A stretch of DNA of 64,000 bases from Streptomyces sp. CB02923 (GTDB taxonomy: Bacteria; Actinomycetota; Actinomycetes; Streptomycetales; Streptomycetaceae), in the NCBI RefSeq assembly GCF_001905005.1, contig NZ_LWKZ01000012.1:1045061-1109060 (forward strand). The letters run 5' to 3'. The translations under genes and the position numbers were made by a program. Below, one piece after another: positions 60,555-64,000 of the stretch. Below the pieces are notes generated by a model. That model had not been told where the DNA came from, ran no database searches, and saw nothing but the letters and a program-made list of their open reading frames with translations. Every line of letters begins with the position of its first letter. Position 1 is the first letter of the stretch.

Positions 60555-60883
60555 CCGGGGAGCGGTGCGGTGGGCCGCTGCGGCTGCTGCCGTGGACCAC
60601 GCCTGAGGGCGGGGCGTGCTACCTCAGCACGGATGACCCGGAGAGCCTTCTGTCCTTGATCGCCGACGAGGCCGAGGAGGAGATCCTCCGGGGCGCGGAG
60701 GAACTGGTGACGACCGGCGCGGGCCTCCGGCAACTGCGCCGCGCGCTGCGCGACGTACTGCGTATCGCGGTCAGCCGGGGTGCCCGCCTGGTGCGGGAGG
60801 AGCGGCCCTGCGAGCACGGGGCGACCGAACGGTGCGACGGCAAGACGTACTGCTGCGGCTGCCGACGGCAGATCTATCTGTGA
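60551..60883 (+). CDS. Small Cys-containing protein of the XRE/DUF397 locus
   Basis: 110 residues: LRLLPWTTPEGGACYLSTDD, an acidic helix (SLIADEAEEEILRGAEELV), a basic helix and a C-terminal cluster CEHGATERCDGKTYCCGCRR with five cysteines that could bind zinc. Coupled to the preceding small gene. Function unknown. Confidence 0.7.
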   Translation: MTGERCGGPLRLLPWTTPEGGACYLSTDDPESLLSLIADEAEEEILRGAEELVTTGAGLRQLRRALRDVLRIAVSRGARLVREERPCEHGATERCDGKTYCCGCRRQIYL

Positions 60884-61008
60884 GCGGGTCCCGAGCGGCA
60901 ACGGAGCCCGCCCCGGGCCGTGGCCGTCCGACCCCCGCCGCGCCCGGTCCGGTCCGGCCCGTCCCGGGAGGTCTCCGGGACGGGCCGGAGAGTGCCCGGC
61001 CCTCTACG

Positions 61009-61251
61009 TCAGCCGAGCCGCGCGCGTACCTCGTCGTGCGGAACGCCTGCGGACTCACCGGACGCCTGCCGCGCGCGGTATCGCGCCAGCGCCAGGGCGT
61101 CCTCCAGGTCGGCGAGCTCCTGGGGGTTTATCAGCACGGCCGCCGGTCGGCCGTGATCAGTGATCGTGATCCGTTCGCGGGCGCGGGAAACGCGGCGCAC
61201 CAGCGATCCGAACCGGGCGCGCGCCTCCGTGATCGGCAGAGTGTCACTCAT
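61009..61251 (-). CDS. Phd/YefM-type antitoxin without adjacent toxin
   Basis: 80 residues with the Phd/YefM fold: MSDTLPITEARARFGSLVRRVSRARERITITDHGRPAAVLI, then a C-terminal arm. Antitoxins of this family normally bind a Doc or RelE/YoeB toxin encoded next to them; neither side holds one here. ATG at 61251; the frame upstream is unlikely to be used. Possibly an orphan regulator or remnant. Confidence 0.85.
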   Translation of the reverse strand: MSDTLPITEARARFGSLVRRVSRARERITITDHGRPAAVLINPQELADLEDALALARYRARQASGESAGVPHDEVRARLG

Positions 61252-61286
61252 GTGCGGAAAGTACACTCCGCGCCCTACGCCCCCGC

Positions 61287-62465
61287 CTACGGCAGCGCCA
61301 GCATCCGCTCCAGGGCCAGCTTGGCGAAGCTTTCCGTCTCACGGTCCACCTGGATGCGGTTGACCAGCTTGCCCTCGGCCAGGGACTCCAGGGTCCAGAC
61401 CAGGTGGGGGAGGTCGATGCGGTTCATGGTGGAGCAGAAGCAGACGGTCTTGTCGAGGAAGACGATCTCCTTGTCCTCCGCGGCGAAACGATTGGCCAGG
61501 CGGCGGACGAGGTTCAGTTCGGTGCCGATGGCCCACTTGGAGCCGGGCGGGGCGGCTTCCAGGGCTTTGATGATGTATTCCGTGGAGCCGACGTAGTCCG
61601 CCGCGGCGACGACCTCGTGCTTGCACTCGGGGTGGACGAGGACGTTCACGCCGGGTATCCGGGCCCGTACGTCCTCGACGGATTCGAGCGAGAACCGGCC
61701 GTGCACGGAGCAGTGGCCCCGCCAGAGGATCATCTTCGCCGCGCGGAGCTGCTCGGCGGTGAGGCCGCCGTTCGGCTTGTGGGGGTTGTAGACGACGCAG
61801 TCGTCCAGGGACATGCCCATGTCGCGTACGGCGGTGTTGCGGCCCAGGTGCTGGTCGGGCAGGAACAGGACCTTCTCGCCCTGCTCGAAGGCCCAGTCCA
61901 GCGCGCGCTTCGCGTTGGAGGAGGTGCAGATGGTGCCGCCGTGCTTGCCGGTGAAGGCCTTGATGTCGGCGGAGGAGTTCATGTACGAGACGGGGACGGT
62001 CCGCTCGGCCACGCCGGCCTCGGTGAGCACGTCCCAGCACTCCGCGACCTGCTCGGCCGTCGCCATGTCGGCCATGGAGCAGCCGGCGGCCAGGTCGGGC
62101 AGGACGACCCGCTGGTCGTCGGAGGTCAGGATGTCGGCGGACTCGGCCATGAAGTGCACACCGCAGAAGACGATGTACTCGGCGTCCGGCCGGGCCGCCG
62201 CGTCACGCGCCAGCTTGAAGGAGTCGCCGGTCACGTCCGCGAACTCGATGACCTCGTCACGCTGGTAGTGGTGCCCGAGGACGAAGACCTTCTCGCCGAG
62301 CTTCTCCTTGGCGGCGCGGGCCCGCTCGACGAGATGGGGGTCGGACGGGGCCGGCAGGTCGCCGGGGCAGTCCACGCCGCGCTCGCTCTTGGGGTCGGCC
62401 TCGCGGCCGAGGAGCAGCAGCGCGAGCGGGGTCGGCTGGACGTCCAGGGGCTGGGCGGTGGTCAC
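61287..62465 (-). CDS. nadA: Quinolinate synthase
   Basis: Iron-sulfur enzyme condensing iminoaspartate with dihydroxyacetone phosphate to quinolinate for NAD synthesis. 392 residues with the three cluster cysteines in IVFCGVHFMAE, HPECKHEVV and TVCFCSTMN, plus VLGHHYQRDEVIEFAD and YMNSSADIKAFTG. The GTG at 62465 has GAGAGG nine bases upstream; a GTG at 62474 is possible. nadB and nadC are not in the window. A palindromic repeat lies in the leader. Confidence 0.96.
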   Translation of the reverse strand: MTTAQPLDVQPTPLALLLLGREADPKSERGVDCPGDLPAPSDPHLVERARAAKEKLGEKVFVLGHHYQRDEVIEFADVTGDSFKLARDAAARPDAEYIVFCGVHFMAESADILTSDDQRVVLPDLAAGCSMADMATAEQVAECWDVLTEAGVAERTVPVSYMNSSADIKAFTGKHGGTICTSSNAKRALDWAFEQGEKVLFLPDQHLGRNTAVRDMGMSLDDCVVYNPHKPNGGLTAEQLRAAKMILWRGHCSVHGRFSLESVEDVRARIPGVNVLVHPECKHEVVAAADYVGSTEYIIKALEAAPPGSKWAIGTELNLVRRLANRFAAEDKEIVFLDKTVCFCSTMNRIDLPHLVWTLESLAEGKLVNRIQVDRETESFAKLALERMLALP

Positions 62466-62862
62466 GGCACGCACCCTCTCTTGTCGTATGTATGGGCGCG
62501 ACGAAGTCGCTCCGGTGGAGCCGGTGCTTGCACCGGTGCGACGTGGTCGCTCCGGTGGAGCCGGTGCTTGCACCGGTGCGACGTGGTCGCTCCAGTGGAG
62601 TCGGTGCTGCTGACACCGGACCCCTTTTCGTCGAATTGACGCTATCTATCATAGCTGCTTCACGTCACTTTGACGATGGCCATCGCGTCGATGTGACGCA
62701 TCCCCGCGCGTCCCCGGTGCACGGGCTGCCCGCGATACGCCCGCGATGTGCGAGCATGAAAAGCGAAAGACTGACAACACGTCGCGCCCAGCCGGAATTA
62801 ATCCGGGGCCCCGTCGGTTGCAGCCGAGGGCAAGCGGTCCGTACAACCCGGGAGAGATCTAG
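62466..62862. promoter_or_regulatory. nadA leader with 40-bp repeats and paired palindromes
   Basis: A 40-bp unit occurs at 62501-62540 and 62541-62580 with a partial third copy to 62610. Each full unit contains the palindrome CCGGTGCTTGCACCGG (62521 and 62561). The sites lie 55-110 bp before nadA, where a repressor of NAD synthesis would bind. The right half (62620-62862) is less GC-rich and should carry promoters for nadA and the Fe-S carrier gene. Confidence 0.6.
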
Positions 62863-63216
62863 ATGAGCGTTCAGGACGAGACCACCGTCAGCGACGGCAT
62901 CATCCTGTCCGACGCGGCCGCGTCGAAGGTGAAGGCCCTGCTGGAGCAGGAAGGCCGCGACGACCTCGCGCTGCGGGTGGCCGTCCAGCCCGGCGGCTGC
63001 TCCGGACTGCGCTACCAGCTCTTCTTCGACGAGCGGTCGCTCGACGGAGATGTCGTCAAGGACTTCGACGGCGTCAAGGTCGTCACCGACCGGATGAGCG
63101 CCCCGTACCTGGGCGGCGCCTCCATCGACTTCGTCGACACCATCGAGAAGCAGGGCTTCACGATCGACAACCCGAACGCCACGGGCTCCTGCGCCTGTGG
63201 TGACTCCTTCAACTGA
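62863..63216 (+). CDS. erpA: A-type iron-sulfur cluster carrier (ErpA/IscA-like)
   Basis: 117 residues with the three cluster-binding cysteines C46 (VQPGGCSGLRY), C110 and C112 (TGSCACGDSF) of the HesB/IscA family. Hands Fe-S clusters to apo-enzymes; NadA next door and LipA in this window are such clients. ATG at 62863 with GGAGAG upstream. Divergent from nadA. A clear terminator follows. Confidence 0.94.
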   Translation: MSVQDETTVSDGIILSDAAASKVKALLEQEGRDDLALRVAVQPGGCSGLRYQLFFDERSLDGDVVKDFDGVKVVTDRMSAPYLGGASIDFVDTIEKQGFTIDNPNATGSCACGDSFN

Positions 63217-63247
63217 CCCGCCGAGGCGGGAACAGTAGAACGTACGA

Positions 63248-63280
63248 CGGCGGCGCCCCCCTTCACAGGGGGCGCCGCCG
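63248..63280. terminator. Terminator after the Fe-S carrier gene
   Basis: 13-bp perfect GC stem (63248-63260 and 63268-63280), seven-base loop, followed by TTGTCGTTT. The best rho-independent-type terminator in the window. Confidence 0.85.
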
Positions 63281-63349
63281 TTGTCGTTTCCGGATCCGCG
63301 TCGGCCTCAACGCAAGATCAAGTTATGTACTGTCCGGATCTATACGGCG

Positions 63350-64000
63350 CTATTTCGCCGGAACCTCCTTGCCCGTGGACGCGTCGATCACGTCCCGCCC
63401 GGCCAGTGGCTTCTCCAGCGGCACCGTCTGCGTGAATTCCTTCGCCATCTTCACGCAGATCTGGTTCGGCTTCTTCTCCTTGCCGATGACCTCGGCCTTG
63501 ATGTCCTTGCCGGTCTGCTCGGCGGTCGCCGAGTACGTGCTGCACACGCCGCCCCAGAAGTGCAGCTTGAGGGACGTGCCGTCCGCGCTGACCTCGTAGG
63601 ACTCCAGGCCCATCGCCCCGGCCTTGCCCGACGGCTTGCCGCTGTTGGGAGGCTGGGCGGGGCCGGACGAGGCGCCGTCGCCGTCCTTGACGTACTTCGG
63701 GTCGACGGCGGGGTGTGTGACCGTGCCGGCGCCCGTCTGCTGCACCTTGTAGAGCCACGAGGGCACCAGCGCCTGGCGGCCGTTGACGTACTGGACCGAG
63801 AGGCCGAAGACCGCGCCGGACACCTCGGCGGGCTTGCGCGCCGCCGCGTTGCCCGCGCACGGCTCGACGCCCGCGACGTCGGTGCCCTGCTTCTTCAGCG
63901 GCTCGGCCGTCGCACAGTCGCGGGCGCCGGAGTTCGCGCCGCCGTGTGCGGCGTTGAGCCGCTCCAGCGTCTTCTCGGCGCTCTGCACCGGATACGTGTC
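63350..64000 (-). CDS. Protein of unknown function, N-terminus beyond window edge
   Basis: 216 codons remain, with no stop before the window edge. The sequence is soluble with four cysteines in the visible part (GARDCATAEP, VEPCAGNA, GGVCSTYSA, PNQICVKM), suggesting two disulfides and an extracytoplasmic protein. The order SLKLHFWGGVCSTYSATAEQ and a lysine-rich end (TGKEVPAK) do not match a family I know. Whether it has a signal peptide cannot be seen. Confidence 0.7.
   Translation of the reverse strand, partial: DTYPVQSAEKTLERLNAAHGGANSGARDCATAEPLKKQGTDVAGVEPCAGNAAARKPAEVSGAVFGLSVQYVNGRQALVPSWLYKVQQTGAGTVTHPAVDPKYVKDGDGASSGPAQPPNSGKPSGKAGAMGLESYEVSADGTSLKLHFWGGVCSTYSATAEQTGKDIKAEVIGKEKKPNQICVKMAKEFTQTVPLEKPLAGRDVIDASTGKEVPAK

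Noticed and set aside
62501..62610. CRISPR-like repeats near nadA
   Set aside because: Only two full contiguous copies, no spacers.
1..64000. tRNA, rRNA or prophage genes
   Set aside because: No cloverleaf-like, ribosomal or phage-structural sequence was recognised on either strand by eye.

Overview
This 64 kb window is chromosomal DNA of a Streptomyces or very close relative. The evidence is the very high GC content, the frequent GTG starts, a geosmin synthase, a WhiJ-type DUF397/XRE locus, class-E sortase (LAXTG) substrates, and a run of core genes in a familiar streptomycete order: glnA, lipA-lipB, aceE, sucB-lpd, pepA, cob genes, psp genes, nadA. I saw no rRNA, tRNA, CRISPR array, prophage or insertion sequence. 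Family names come from reading translated motifs, not from database searches.

Layout. 1-6000: a geosmin synthase cut by the window edge, a divergent TetR/NmrA pair with a duplicated operator-like palindrome, and two related secreted proteins, one with an LAXTG sorting signal. 6000-12000: glutamine synthetase I with a readable GlnR box, an RDD membrane protein, a DUF4191 protein and the lipoate genes lipA and lipB. 12000-22000: mainly accessory genes (an HTH/repeat regulator, a flavin oxidoreductase, a TIGR01777 epimerase, GNAT, a TetR-hydrolase operon, an SDR, a WYL regulator). 22000-31000: central metabolism, with pyruvate dehydrogenase E1 (aceE), a GntR regulator, the E2 (sucB) and E3 (lpd) subunits and leucyl aminopeptidase. 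LipA and LipB make the lipoyl cofactor used by this E2, so the two regions are functionally linked.

31300-38850 holds what I consider the most interesting system. A secreted Agd3-like (CE18-type) polysaccharide deacetylase, a PelF-type glycosyltransferase, a polytopic membrane protein, a spherulin-4 (Sph3/GH135-like) protein and a GH114-type lipoprotein are all on one strand, with overlapping start/stop pairs. The combination resembles the fungal galactosaminogalactan and bacterial Pel toolkits, and suggests a locus for making, deacetylating and trimming a hexosamine exopolysaccharide.

39000-46300: cobalamin nucleotide-loop assembly (cobS, cobT, and a CobU fused to a degenerate metallo-beta-lactamase-like domain) together with an MprF/LysX-like DUF2156 membrane protein. 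46500-55000: an HtrA lipoprotein, an ABC exporter broken by a short insertion inside its signature motif, a methyltransferase that appears to start with CTG, PspA/PspAA and a NarL-type two-component system. 55300-58500: one large RND transporter. 58500-61300: a duplicated DUF397 array with its XRE partner, two small companion ORFs and an orphan Phd/YefM antitoxin. 61300-64000: nadA with a palindromic repeat leader, an A-type Fe-S carrier and an unknown protein cut by the edge.

A theme across the window is short degenerate tandem arrays that begin in or at the stop codon of a gene: the TetR gene at 2199, the epimerase at 16042, the GNAT gene at 17506, aceE at 22180 and the GH114 gene at 38845. 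The dominant periods (14, 20 and 52 bp) are not multiples of three, so successive copies place stop codons in different frames.
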